Below are positions 1 to 7,371 of a stretch of DNA of 45,133 nt, in pieces. The first letter of the stretch is position 1. Each line of letters starts with the position of its first letter. The stretch comes from DATDOR01 sp035512695 (GTDB taxonomy: Bacteria > Chloroflexota > Anaerolineae > Anaerolineales > JABWBV01): contig DATKDL010000005.1 of the NCBI GenBank assembly GCA_035512695.1, positions 1 to 45,133 on the forward strand, read 5' to 3'. The position numbers were made by a program, and so were the translations under genes. The notes beneath the pieces are model-generated. The model had not been told where the DNA came from. It searched no databases and worked only from the letters and a program-made list of their open reading frames with translations.

Positions 1-113
1 ATTTTTTTTTTTTTTTTACTTTTTTTTTTAACATTTTTTTTTTTTTGTTGGGGGTGTTTTTTTTGTGGTTGTGCCCCTCGCCCCCCAAAAAAACCAAAAA
101 ACCCCCCGCCCCA
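1..113. other. Low-complexity contig end, probable assembly artefact
   Basis: The first ~110 bases are long T runs, then mixed G/T, then C and A runs, quite unlike the balanced GC-rich sequence after position ~114. No gene, promoter or repeat unit can be read in it. It looks like an error-prone read or assembly end. Bases 114-140 then show a loose period-7 pattern (ATTTTCG-like units). Confidence 0.6.
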
Positions 114-139
114 ATTTTCGGATTCGATTTTCGATTTTA

Positions 140-303
140 AACAAAATTCCCCAGCGAGCATCGCCGGGGGCTTGATTTCTGCTTATAAAAGCGGTGGGCA
201 CAACTTCTTGGCAACAGATCTGCGCGGCGTTCAGTCCTTCTCCAATGGTGTACTTGGGTAAATCAAGCCGGGTTTCGGCGTTTACGGGCTTTCTTAATCT
301 AAC
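140..303 (-). ncRNA. Candidate small non-coding RNA with its own promoter and terminator
   Basis: On the minus strand a perfect TATAAT (315 to 310) predicts a start near 303. The transcript would contain a 10-bp perfect stem (GGCTTGATTT with AAATCAAGCC) enclosing about 80 nt. It would end at a 9-bp GC hairpin (149-169, loop of three) followed by a T-rich stretch. No plausible ORF or ribosome site is present between promoter and terminator. The size, about 160 nt, and the closed long stem would fit a 6S-like RNA, but I cannot identify a 6S, SRP or tmRNA signature, so the family is unknown. No clear -35 is visible. Confidence 0.42.
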
Positions 304-345
304 TGGTGAATTATATCACGAATTGAGGTTAGGGGAAAGGGTACA

Positions 346-386
346 AAAACCGGGTCGGCGGGGCTCCGCCCCGCCGACCCGGTTTT
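346..386 (-). terminator. Intrinsic terminator of groESL
   Basis: A perfect 19-bp stem (346-364 with 368-386) and a 3-nt loop lie 11 bp downstream of the groEL stop. The arms end in A4 and T4 runs, so on the minus strand a T run follows the GC stem. It could also stop transcription entering from the left. Confidence 0.85.
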
Positions 387-397
387 GTGCCTGTATT

Positions 398-2029
398 TTA
401 ATAATCCGGCATCTGCGGCGCGGCCGGGGCTTTGTTTTTCTCCGGCGCGTCCGTGATCAGGGCTTCGGTGGTCAGGATCATGGCCGCGATCGAAGCGGCG
501 TTCTCCAGCGCACCGCGGGTGACCTTGGCCGGGTCGATCACACCGTCCTTGACCATGTCGCCATACGCCTCGGTCAGGACATTGTAGCCGATGTTGACGT
601 TGCCTTCCTCGGCTTGCTTGCGGCGGACGTTCTCGATGATGACCGAGCCGTCCTTGCCGGCGTTGTTGGCGATCTTGCGCATCGGGACTTCCAACGCCCG
701 GCGGACGATGTTGACGCCCAGCTGGGCATCCTCGTTGTCCATCTTGAGGCCGTCGAGGGCCTTCATGGCGTTGATCAAGGCCACTCCGCCGCCGGGGACG
801 ATCCCGTCCTCGATGGCAGCCCGGGTCGCCGAGACGGCGTCTTCCACCCGGTGTTTCTTCTCCTTGAGCTCGGTCTCCGTGGCGGCCCCGACTCGGATGA
901 CGGCGACGCCGCCGGCCAGTTTGGCCAGGCGCTCGTTCAGCTTCTCCTTGTCATAATCGCTGGTGGAGTTGTTGATCTCGACGCGGATCTGCTCGACCCG
1001 TCCCTTGATCTGATCGGTATCGCCCTTCCCGCCGATGACGGTGGTGTCTTCCTTCGAAGAGACGACTTTCTCGGCGCGGCCCAGGTCGGCCACGACTACG
1101 GTTTCCAGCTTGCGGCCGGTCTCTTCAGAGATCACGGTGGCGCCGGTCAGGACGGCGATGTCCTGCAGCATGGACTTGCGGCGGTCGCCAAAGCCGGGGG
1201 CTTTCACGGCCAGGACGTTCAGCATCCCTCGAATCTTGTTGAGGACCAGGGTGGCGAGGGCCTCCCCGTCGATGTCCTCGGCGATGATGACCAGGTCGCG
1301 CTTTCCGAGCTGGACGAGCTTCTCGAGAACAGGAACGATATCGGCGGCGGCCGAGATCTTCTTGTCGTAGATCAGGACGTACGGCTCGGGGATGCTCGCT
1401 TCCATGTGCTCGGGATCGGTGATGAAATAGGGCGAGATGTAGCCCCGGTCGAACTGCATACCTTCGACGTACTCGGTCTCAAATTCAAGCCCGCGGGATT
1501 CTTCGACCGTGATCACGCCGTCGTTCCCGACCTTGTCGAAGACATCGGCGATCAGTTCGCCGATGGCCCGGTCCTGGGCAGAGATGGACGCGACATTGGC
1601 CATCTCGTCCTTGGTCGTGACCTCGATCGCTTCCTTGCTGATCTGGTCGGTGATGGCTTTGGTGGCGGCTTCGATCCCGCGCTTGACCAGCATGGGGTTG
1701 GCGCCGGCGGCCAGGCTCTTCAGGCCTTCGGTGACGATCGCATGAGCCAGGACGGTCGAGGTCGTCGTCCCATCGCCGGCGATGTCGTTTGTCTTGGTCG
1801 CGGCTTCTTTGAGAAGCTGGACCCCCATATTTTCGTAGGGGTTCTCCAGTTCGACTTCCTTGGCGACGGTCACGCCGTCGTGGGTGATGGTCGGCGAGCC
1901 GAACTTTCGGTCGAGGGCCACGTTGCGGCCCTTCGGTCCGAGGGTGGTGGCGACCGCCTTGGCGAGCACATCCATTCCGGACTGCAGGTTGCGGCGGGCC
2001 TCTTCAGAAAAAACCAGTTGTTTAGCCAT
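398..2029 (-). CDS. groEL: 60 kDa chaperonin GroEL
   Basis: GroEL subunit (543 aa, normal length) of the cytosolic ATP-driven folding double ring. It carries the N-terminal TTLGPKGRNV segment, the nucleotide-binding DGTTT motif near residue 87, and the family signature AAIEDGIVPGGGVAL near residue 400. The tail ends in QMPDY and lacks the GGM repeats of many GroELs. The start at 2029 is supported by a GGAGG about 9 nt upstream. It lies 57 bp behind groES on the same strand, under the CIRCE promoter at 2494-2558, and is followed by a strong hairpin terminator. Confidence 0.98.
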   Translation of the reverse strand: MAKQLVFSEEARRNLQSGMDVLAKAVATTLGPKGRNVALDRKFGSPTITHDGVTVAKEVELENPYENMGVQLLKEAATKTNDIAGDGTTTSTVLAHAIVTEGLKSLAAGANPMLVKRGIEAATKAITDQISKEAIEVTTKDEMANVASISAQDRAIGELIADVFDKVGNDGVITVEESRGLEFETEYVEGMQFDRGYISPYFITDPEHMEASIPEPYVLIYDKKISAAADIVPVLEKLVQLGKRDLVIIAEDIDGEALATLVLNKIRGMLNVLAVKAPGFGDRRKSMLQDIAVLTGATVISEETGRKLETVVVADLGRAEKVVSSKEDTTVIGGKGDTDQIKGRVEQIRVEINNSTSDYDKEKLNERLAKLAGGVAVIRVGAATETELKEKKHRVEDAVSATRAAIEDGIVPGGGVALINAMKALDGLKMDNEDAQLGVNIVRRALEVPMRKIANNAGKDGSVIIENVRRKQAEEGNVNIGYNVLTEAYGDMVKDGVIDPAKVTRGALENAASIAAMILTTEALITDAPEKNKAPAAPQMPDY

Positions 2030-2086
2030 TTTTCAGTATCCTCCGAATTGGTTTCCGTTTGAATCGTTTTGGAAATCCAATGATTC

Positions 2087-2383
2087 TTATTCCTTGACGA
2101 TCGCGAGCAGGTCGCTCTCGCGCAGGATCAGCAGTTTTTTGCCGTCCAGTTTGAATTCCGTCCCGGCATACTTTGCGAACAGGACGGTGTCGCCTTCGGC
2201 GACATCCAGCGCGATCCGGTCGCCCTTCTCATTCCGATCGCCGGGGCCGGCTGCGAGGATGACGCCGCGCTGCGGCTTCTCCTTGGCGGTTTCGGGCAGC
2301 ACAATGCCTCCGGCGGTGATCTCTTCCTGTTCGATCGGTTCGACGACGACCCGATTCCCCAAGGGTTTGAGTGACATGGACAT
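2087..2383 (-). CDS. groES: 10 kDa co-chaperonin GroES
   Basis: GroES (98 aa) forms the heptameric lid of the GroEL chamber. It shows the typical KPLGNRVVVEP opening, the mobile-loop region EEITAGGIVLPETAKEKPQRG and the closing DLLAIVKE. The start at 2383 has an AGGAGG at 5-6 nt; a second Met two codons in is less likely. It is first gene of a groES-groEL operon. Its ~140-nt leader holds the CIRCE operator (2494-2520) and an 18-bp hairpin (2428-2466), so heat-shock control by the HrcA encoded at 11221 is expected. Confidence 0.97.
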   Translation of the reverse strand: MSMSLKPLGNRVVVEPIEQEEITAGGIVLPETAKEKPQRGVILAAGPGDRNEKGDRIALDVAEGDTVLFAKYAGTEFKLDGKKLLILRESDLLAIVKE

Positions 2384-2427
2384 CTGTTCCTCCTAGAAAG
2401 GGTTGAGCATCTGATGTGGGTCTGGCA

Positions 2428-2466
2428 AAGTTGGGGGCTGCCGGTTTCACCGGCAGCCCCCAACTT
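2428..2466 (-). repeat. 18-bp perfect hairpin in the groES leader
   Basis: Arms 2428-2445 and 2449-2466 are perfectly complementary, with a 3-nt loop. It lies in the predicted groESL 5' leader, between CIRCE and the groES ribosome site. No T run follows on the minus strand, so it is not a classical terminator. It may stabilise the mRNA or belong to the palindrome family seen throughout the window. Confidence 0.8.
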
Positions 2467-2493
2467 CGCCGGCCCTGTTAATCCGATACATTC

Positions 2494-2520
2494 TTAGCAC
2501 TCGCGGTGCGCGAGTGCTAA
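2494..2520. promoter_or_regulatory. CIRCE operator of groESL
   Basis: Perfect TTAGCACTC-N9-GAGTGCTAA, the HrcA-binding inverted repeat. It starts nine bp downstream of the -10 box, overlapping the predicted transcription start, as expected for a repressor site. Confidence 0.96.
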
Positions 2521-2529
2521 TTCTTGCCC

Positions 2530-2558
2530 ATGATACTCAAGAACCGGAGGGGCGTCAA
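2530..2558 (-). promoter_or_regulatory. groESL promoter
   Basis: On the minus strand TTGACG (2558-2553), 17-bp spacer, TATCAT (2535-2530). The hexamers and spacing are identical to those of the hrcA promoter at 11138-11166. Confidence 0.85.
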
Positions 2559-2622
2559 GAGACCGGACCCCGGGACCGGCCCCGGGGATGGAGATTCTTA
2601 CGAAATTCTGATGATTCGGTTC

Positions 2623-3951
2623 TTAATTCTGGGTCCCCTGGAGGATTGCGCAGATGTTTCGGTTTTCGGCGATGATCCCGGCCAACTCAGGGTTGGCACC
2701 GTAGGCGTTTTCGACGTCGGAGAGGACCGGGTAGGCCTGCGGGCAAAAATTGAGCGCCGAAAGCACAGAGCCGTACTGGACGTAATAAAAAGCCACCTCG
2801 AGCGAGGTGAGCGGCAGCCCGGTCACGGCTACGCCGGCGACTTCATTCTCCTCGGCGGTGCAGCCGTAGGTGGAGCATTTCAGCACAGACATGGCGGTTT
2901 CGAAGTTTCGCGCCTGGACGTAGATGATGCCGAGCTGGCCGTAAGTGTTGGCGTCCGTCGGGTCGAATTCCAGGGCGCGTTCGGCGTTCAGCGAGGCGAC
3001 GAAAAATTCGCCCTGCTGGGCGTAGGTCTTTGCGATTGCCAGGTACGGGAGCGGGTCGGGGACGCCGATCGCGTTATTGATCGAAGCGGCCCGATCAAAG
3101 GCTTCCAATGCAAGGTCGTAGAACTGGCGGGCGGTCGGCGTGGTCGGGTCTCCCTGCTGCAGGGCCATCACGCGGTAGTTGTATCCAATATAGAGATACA
3201 GAAAGGTCATATTCGGGGAGAACTCGAGCGCGGTCTGATAGGCGTCCACGGCGGCAAGATACAGCCCGAGCGTCTCGAGCACCTGCCCACTCACCCGGTA
3301 AGCGTCCATGAACTGGGGGTCTTTCTCGAGGACCGCCTCGATGGTCTGTGAGGCCTGGGTCCATTTTAACTGGTCGAGCAGGACCTCTGCGTAGTAGACC
3401 TGCGCCAACAGGTTGTTCGAATCGAGCTGGATGGCGATCCCGGCCGTGTTCTCGGCCTGGAAGAGCAGGTTTTCGCGCGTCTCGGCGTCCACGATATTCG
3501 GGTTGGCATTCCAGTTCAGGACAAAGACCTTGATCGCCTGGACGTAGCTGTCGCGCGGCGATGATTCGGCTGCTTCGTTGATGATTTCGAGCGCCCGCTG
3601 CAGACGTTCGGCCCGCTGTGCATCGCTTGTCTGCAAAGCGGAGGAGTAGACCAGCATCTGGGCCAGCTCGGCGACCAGGTGGTCGTTGTCCGGCTCGACG
3701 GCAATGGCATCCTCGAATGCCAGCACGGCGGCGTCGAGGTTGCCGGCTTCGAAGAACGCCTGGCCTTCCTGCACGTAGGAGGTGATCGACCGAGTTGAGG
3801 TTGGCGTGGGCTGGAACAACGGCTCGATCTCGCCGCGGTCGATCTGGACGTAGACCCATAAGGCCGCAACGATCAGCGTCGCCCAAACGAGCAGGCGGTA
3901 CGGAACCGGATTGCGGTTCCGAAAGGTGAGGCGGTCCTGGCTCAGGTTCAC
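2623..3951 (-). CDS. Membrane-anchored TPR-repeat protein
   Basis: 442 aa. One N-terminal membrane segment (about residues 19-37, LLVWATLIVAALWVYV) is followed by a Pro/Thr linker and then several TPR-like helical repeats to the C-terminus. It is probably held in the membrane with the TPR scaffold outside; partner and function are unknown. GTG start at 3951 overlaps the stop of the upstream TPR gene as GTGA, suggesting translational coupling. The N-terminal architecture (membrane segment, EPLF-x-PTPT, SY, FEAGNL) matches the upstream protein, so the two are probably tandem duplicates. A GC-rich hairpin (~2564-2587) lies downstream but lacks a T run. Confidence 0.85.
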   Translation of the reverse strand: MNLSQDRLTFRNRNPVPYRLLVWATLIVAALWVYVQIDRGEIEPLFQPTPTSTRSITSYVQEGQAFFEAGNLDAAVLAFEDAIAVEPDNDHLVAELAQMLVYSSALQTSDAQRAERLQRALEIINEAAESSPRDSYVQAIKVFVLNWNANPNIVDAETRENLLFQAENTAGIAIQLDSNNLLAQVYYAEVLLDQLKWTQASQTIEAVLEKDPQFMDAYRVSGQVLETLGLYLAAVDAYQTALEFSPNMTFLYLYIGYNYRVMALQQGDPTTPTARQFYDLALEAFDRAASINNAIGVPDPLPYLAIAKTYAQQGEFFVASLNAERALEFDPTDANTYGQLGIIYVQARNFETAMSVLKCSTYGCTAEENEVAGVAVTGLPLTSLEVAFYYVQYGSVLSALNFCPQAYPVLSDVENAYGANPELAGIIAENRNICAILQGTQN

Positions 3952-5189
3952 GGCGCTTCACCCTCCGAGGCGGCCGTGGCCTCGGCGGTCGGGGTTGTCT
4001 CTGCTTCCGGATCGGCGGGTTCTTCGACCGTGCCGATCTGTTCCTGGCACTGCCGGATGCCTTCGCTTGCGTTGAACACGGCCACTTCGTCGGCGGGGAC
4101 TCCGGCCAGGATCGCCTGGAAGACGGGGACGGCGAGACCGCACTGGTTGGTCTTGAGCAGGGCAAACCCGTAAATCGTGTAGAAGCGGATCGTTTGCGAC
4201 GCGGAGGAGAGTGGGATGTTATCCACGGCGATCTTCAGTTCCGGGATCGCCTCGATATATTCGAAATTCTGATAACGCGCCTCTCCCAGGTTGCCCCGCA
4301 GGACCGGATCGTCCGGATCGTCCTGGACGGCTTCTTCGGCGAACTGGATCGCCTTGGCGTACTGCCCGACGATCAAATAGGTCCGCGAGATCAGGTAATC
4401 CGGCAGCGGATCGGACGGGTTGAGGGCATTGGCCCGGATATATTCGTTTACGGCCTGGTCGTAGTCGCCCAGGGCATAGTGATTCAATCCCACCAGGATA
4501 TGCAGATCGGCGATATTGTTGTTGATCGCCAGGGCAGCCTGGAATTCCTGGATCGCTTCCAGGTAGTTCCCGGTGTTGTAAAGGACGATGCCGCGCGCCC
4601 GCAGGGTCTCGATGCTGCGTTCGAGCGATAGGGCGATGCGCGATTCCTCGCCGGCCTGTTCGAACTCAAAAGATTCGAGCAGTATTTCGGCGTAAACGGC
4701 GTGGGCGAGCGCGTTGTTGGAATCCAGGGCCAGGGCCTCCGTGACGGCGGCCTCGGCCTCCAGGGTATCGCCGGTATTCAGAAGCGCCCAGCCTCTCAAG
4801 GCGTGCGCCTGGGCGTTGTTGGGGCTCAACAGCAGCGCATTCCCGGCCGAATCGAGCGCTTCCTCATAGAGACCGGCAAACATCTGCACCCGGGCCATCT
4901 CCAGAAACACCGACGGATTGGTGGCGTCGGTCAGGATGGCGGTTTCGTAATGATCCAGCGCTGCAACCAGGTTGCCGGCCTCGAACTGCTCGCGAGCCAG
5001 GCTGATATAGGATTCCGGACTGGTCGTCACGGTAGGTGTGGCGATAAACAGCGGCTCGGTGTTCGGAACGATCACCTCATTGACGTAGACCATAGCGGTA
5101 ATCATCAGGATCAAGAAAATGACCGTAAACGGATTCGACCGCTTCGGCCTTCGCCGGGTCATCCGCCAGCTGCTACCCTTGAGATACAT
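3948..5189 (-). CDS. Membrane-anchored TPR-repeat protein
   Basis: About 413 aa from the start chosen here. A basic N-terminus (TRRRPKRSN) and one membrane segment (VIFLILMITAMVYV) precede a Thr-rich linker and roughly ten TPR-like units, ending in a Glu/Ala/Thr-rich tail. An open frame continues upstream into the heptanucleotide array at 5233-5323, but those residues (GAWCLVPG-like) are translated repeat and not credible. A TTGACG-N17-TACCAT promoter (5225-5197) ends 7 nt before the ATG at 5189, which favours a leaderless start there; ATG 5198 would lie inside the -10 box. Function unknown; it is co-transcribed with the paralogue downstream. Confidence 0.82.
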   Translation of the reverse strand: MYLKGSSWRMTRRRPKRSNPFTVIFLILMITAMVYVNEVIVPNTEPLFIATPTVTTSPESYISLAREQFEAGNLVAALDHYETAILTDATNPSVFLEMARVQMFAGLYEEALDSAGNALLLSPNNAQAHALRGWALLNTGDTLEAEAAVTEALALDSNNALAHAVYAEILLESFEFEQAGEESRIALSLERSIETLRARGIVLYNTGNYLEAIQEFQAALAINNNIADLHILVGLNHYALGDYDQAVNEYIRANALNPSDPLPDYLISRTYLIVGQYAKAIQFAEEAVQDDPDDPVLRGNLGEARYQNFEYIEAIPELKIAVDNIPLSSASQTIRFYTIYGFALLKTNQCGLAVPVFQAILAGVPADEVAVFNASEGIRQCQEQIGTVEEPADPEAETTPTAEATAASEGEAP

Positions 5190-5196
5190 GGAGTGC

Positions 5197-5225
5197 ATGG
5201 TAACCCGAGCGGGAAGGGGCGTCAA
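5197..5225 (-). promoter_or_regulatory. Leaderless promoter of the TPR operon
   Basis: Minus strand TTGACG (5225-5220), 17 bp, TACCAT (5202-5197), then 7 nt to ATG 5189. No Shine-Dalgarno sequence is seen. Confidence 0.7.
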
Positions 5226-5232
5226 GTAACGG

Positions 5233-5323
5233 GCCTGGTGCCTGGTGCCTGGTGCTTGGCACCAGGCACCAGGCACCACGCACCAAGCACCAGACACCAG
5301 GCACCAGACACCAGGCACCAAGC
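5233..5323. repeat. Thirteen-unit heptanucleotide array, inverted internally
   Basis: Thirteen 7-bp units in exact register: three GCCTGGT, one hybrid GCTTGGC, then nine units of the reverse sense close to ACCAGGC (variants ACCACGC, ACCAAGC, ACCAGAC). The array fills the space between the -35 boxes of the divergent TPR and trmD promoters. Open frames on both strands run through it and create false N-terminal extensions. Confidence 0.95.
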
Positions 5324-5333
5324 ATTAATTTAC

Positions 5334-5362
5334 TTGCCAACGCCCCTGCGAATCAATACAAT
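5334..5362 (+). promoter_or_regulatory. Leaderless promoter of trmD
   Basis: TTGCCA (5334-5339), 17-bp spacer, TACAAT (5357-5362), and the trmD ATG 6 nt later at 5369. Transcription would start at or next to the start codon; no Shine-Dalgarno is present. Confidence 0.78.
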
Positions 5363-5368
5363 GCACTG

Positions 5369-6106
5369 ATGCAATTCGAGGTCTTCACCCTTTTCCCGGA
5401 AATCATCCCACCTTACCTGGAGGTCGGGGTGCTGGGGAAGGCGATCGAGAAGGGGCTGGTCGAGGTGCGGGTCCACGATATCCGCGATTACACCCACGAC
5501 AGGCACCGGATGACCGACGACGTCCCATACGGCGGCGGCGGCGGGATGGTGATGAAACCCGAACCATTGTTCGAGGCCGTGGAAACGGTGCTGGGGAAAC
5601 CGCCGGAAGCACCGGTGGTCCTGCTTACACCCCAGGGTGAGCCTTTTTCGCAAAAGATCGCCGAAAGCCTGGCCGGCCACGAACGGATCGGGTTGATCTG
5701 CGGCCGCTATGAGGGCGTCGACGAGCGCGTCCGGGAGCACCTGGTCGCGCGCGAAATCTCGATCGGGGATTTCGTCCTGACCGGCGGGGAACTGCCCGCA
5801 CTGTTGGTCATGGACGCAATCGGCCGGCTGGTGCCGGGCGTCCTGGGCGATCCGGATGGCGCGGCCGACGACTCGCACGCCTCCGGCCTGCTGGAATACC
5901 CGCACTACACCCGGCCCTTCTCTTTTCGCGGCTGGGAGGTCCCGGAGGTCCTCCGGTCGGGCGACCACGGCCGGATCGCACGCTGGCGCCGGGAGCAATC
6001 GCTCCTGCGCACGCTCCGCAGAAGGCCGGATTTGTTGGAAAAGCTCGATCTGGACGAGGCCGAACGGAAATTCCTGGCCGGTTCCGAGGGAGAAGAGAAT
6101 GGATAG
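5369..6106 (+). CDS. trmD: tRNA (guanine-N1-)-methyltransferase
   Basis: TrmD methylates G37 of tRNAs using SAM, preventing +1 frameshifting. The 245-aa product has the normal length and motifs: FTLFPEII at the start, YGGGGGMVM, LICGRYEGVDERV, the knot core SIGDFVLTGGELPAL, and the C-terminal RPFSFRGWEVPEVL-GDH segment. The start at 5369 (MQFEV) fits the family and sits 6 nt behind a good -10 box; the frame open upstream to 5252 is translated repeat. The usual rpsP-rimM-trmD-rplS neighbours are absent; instead an MFS gene overlaps its last 8 bp. Confidence 0.96.
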   Translation: MQFEVFTLFPEIIPPYLEVGVLGKAIEKGLVEVRVHDIRDYTHDRHRMTDDVPYGGGGGMVMKPEPLFEAVETVLGKPPEAPVVLLTPQGEPFSQKIAESLAGHERIGLICGRYEGVDERVREHLVAREISIGDFVLTGGELPALLVMDAIGRLVPGVLGDPDGAADDSHASGLLEYPHYTRPFSFRGWEVPEVLRSGDHGRIARWRREQSLLRTLRRRPDLLEKLDLDEAERKFLAGSEGEENG

Positions 6107-7367
6107 ATTCCCGTACGGAAGAACGGTCGTCCTCGGGTTCGGCTTTCTCGGGATCAGCCTGGTCTGGCCGATCTTCAACCAGTTCATCCCGATTTTCCTG
6201 CAGGCCGGCAACCCGGAATTCACCACGGATACCGGCGTGGTCGGGTTTGGCCTCTCCCCGGCGCTGGCCCTTTTCATCATGACCTGGGACAACCTGATCA
6301 ATGTATTCGTCCAACCCTGGGTCGGGGAGCGGAGCGACCGGACCTGGAACCGGTTCGGCCGCCGCAAGAGCTGGATCCTCCTGGGCGTGCCGTTCGCCGT
6401 GATCGGTCTTGTCCCGATACCGCTGGCACAGAGCGCCCTGGGAATCGCGGTATTTATCCTGATCACGAACATCGGGATGGCCGTGTTCCGGTCCCCGACC
6501 GTGGCCTGGCTGGGCGATCTGTTCAAACCCGATCAGCGCAGCCAGGCGAACGGGCTCATCAACCTGATGGGCGGCGTGGGCGGGCTGCTGGCGTTTTTCG
6601 CCGGTGGCTGGCTGTTCGACAATGTCGGCCGGGCTGCCCCGTTTGTGTTTGGCGCGGTCATGCTCGTCGCCGCTACCTCGGTCGTCTTGATCTTCGTGCG
6701 CGAACCCGAGCGATTGGAGACCGAAGACCGGGGATCGGAGACGCAAGGGGTCATGAACAACCTGAAGCATGTCATCAGGAGCCCGGACCGGAGCGGGCTG
6801 TTCGTCCTGATCGGGATCCTGCTGTGGTTCATGGCATTCAACGCCCTGGAGGCCGGGCTGTCCTCTTTCGCGGTTTTCAACCTGGGGATGACGCCCGGCC
6901 GGGCGTCCTTTGCAGCCGGTTCGATGCCGATCGCGTTCATCCTCGGCGCCGTCCCCGCCGGATACCTCGGCGCGCGGTTCGGACGCCGGAATGTCATCCT
7001 CAGCGGGCTGATCGGGCTCACCGTTGCCTTGTTGGCCGGTTTCCTGCTGATCGACAGCCCGGCCGTATTCGTCTCTGTCCTGGTCGTGTGCGGGTTCCTG
7101 TGGGCGCTGGTCAATGTGAACGGCCTGCCGCTGGTCTTCGATCATGGCGACGAACGCAGGATCGGCGCTTACACCGGGCTGTACTACTTCTCATCCCAGC
7201 TCGCCGCCGTGCTGGGACCGACTTTAAGCGGCATCCTCGTCCAATTCCTGGGGAGCGATTACACTTGGCTGTGGCTGTTCAGCACGGTTTTTATGGGTCT
7301 GGCAGCGCTGGCGGTCTTGCGAGTGCTGCCCGGGCGCGCTTCCGAAAACCAATTAGTGGTATCATGA
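6099..7367 (+). CDS. MFS transporter, SLC45/GPH sugar-transporter-like
   Basis: 422 aa with about 12 hydrophobic membrane segments. The cytoplasmic loop after helix 2 reads GERSDRTWNRFGRRKSW, a close match to the GxxSDR-x-GRR signature of SLC45/GPH-type secondary transporters, so a sugar or other polar solute is a reasonable guess. The ATG at 6099 overlaps the trmD stop by 8 bp, with a GGAG-type site upstream. The central loop between helices 6 and 7 (REPERLETEDRGSETQ) is encoded by five period-7 units at 6712-6746. Substrate cannot be read from the sequence. Confidence 0.85.
   Translation: MDRFPYGRTVVLGFGFLGISLVWPIFNQFIPIFLQAGNPEFTTDTGVVGFGLSPALALFIMTWDNLINVFVQPWVGERSDRTWNRFGRRKSWILLGVPFAVIGLVPIPLAQSALGIAVFILITNIGMAVFRSPTVAWLGDLFKPDQRSQANGLINLMGGVGGLLAFFAGGWLFDNVGRAAPFVFGAVMLVAATSVVLIFVREPERLETEDRGSETQGVMNNLKHVIRSPDRSGLFVLIGILLWFMAFNALEAGLSSFAVFNLGMTPGRASFAAGSMPIAFILGAVPAGYLGARFGRRNVILSGLIGLTVALLAGFLLIDSPAVFVSVLVVCGFLWALVNVNGLPLVFDHGDERRIGAYTGLYYFSSQLAAVLGPTLSGILVQFLGSDYTWLWLFSTVFMGLAALAVLRVLPGRASENQLVVS
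6712..6746 (+). repeat. Heptanucleotide-like tract inside the MFS coding sequence
   Basis: Five 7-bp units in register (GATTGGA, GACCGAA, GACCGGG, GATCGGA, GACGCAA) encode the hydrophilic loop between helices 6 and 7. The units are degenerate; the period is clear by eye but its significance needs a statistical test. Confidence 0.6.
7360..7365 (+). promoter_or_regulatory. -10 box of the response-regulator gene
   Basis: TATCAT ends 6 nt before the ATG at 7372, the spacing of the other leaderless promoters here. The -35 region is weak and lies within the end of the MFS gene. Confidence 0.5.
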
Positions 7368-7371
7368 AATT

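Noticed and set aside
140..303. Firm assignment as 6S RNA
   Set aside because: Size and stem are compatible, but I cannot demonstrate the conserved central bubble or sequence.
194..2062. 622-aa open frame on the plus strand over groEL
   Set aside because: It is antisense to groEL, whose protein is unmistakable; long antisense frames are expected at this GC content.
5190..5321. N-terminal extension of the TPR protein (GAWCLVPG-like residues)
   Set aside because: Translated repeat; the -10 box lies inside it.
5233..5323. CRISPR array
   Set aside because: Units are only 7 bp, contiguous and without spacers; no cas genes nearby.
5252..5368. N-terminal extension of TrmD (TRHQAPG-like residues)
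   Set aside because: Translated heptanucleotide array; TrmD family start and promoter both point to 5369.
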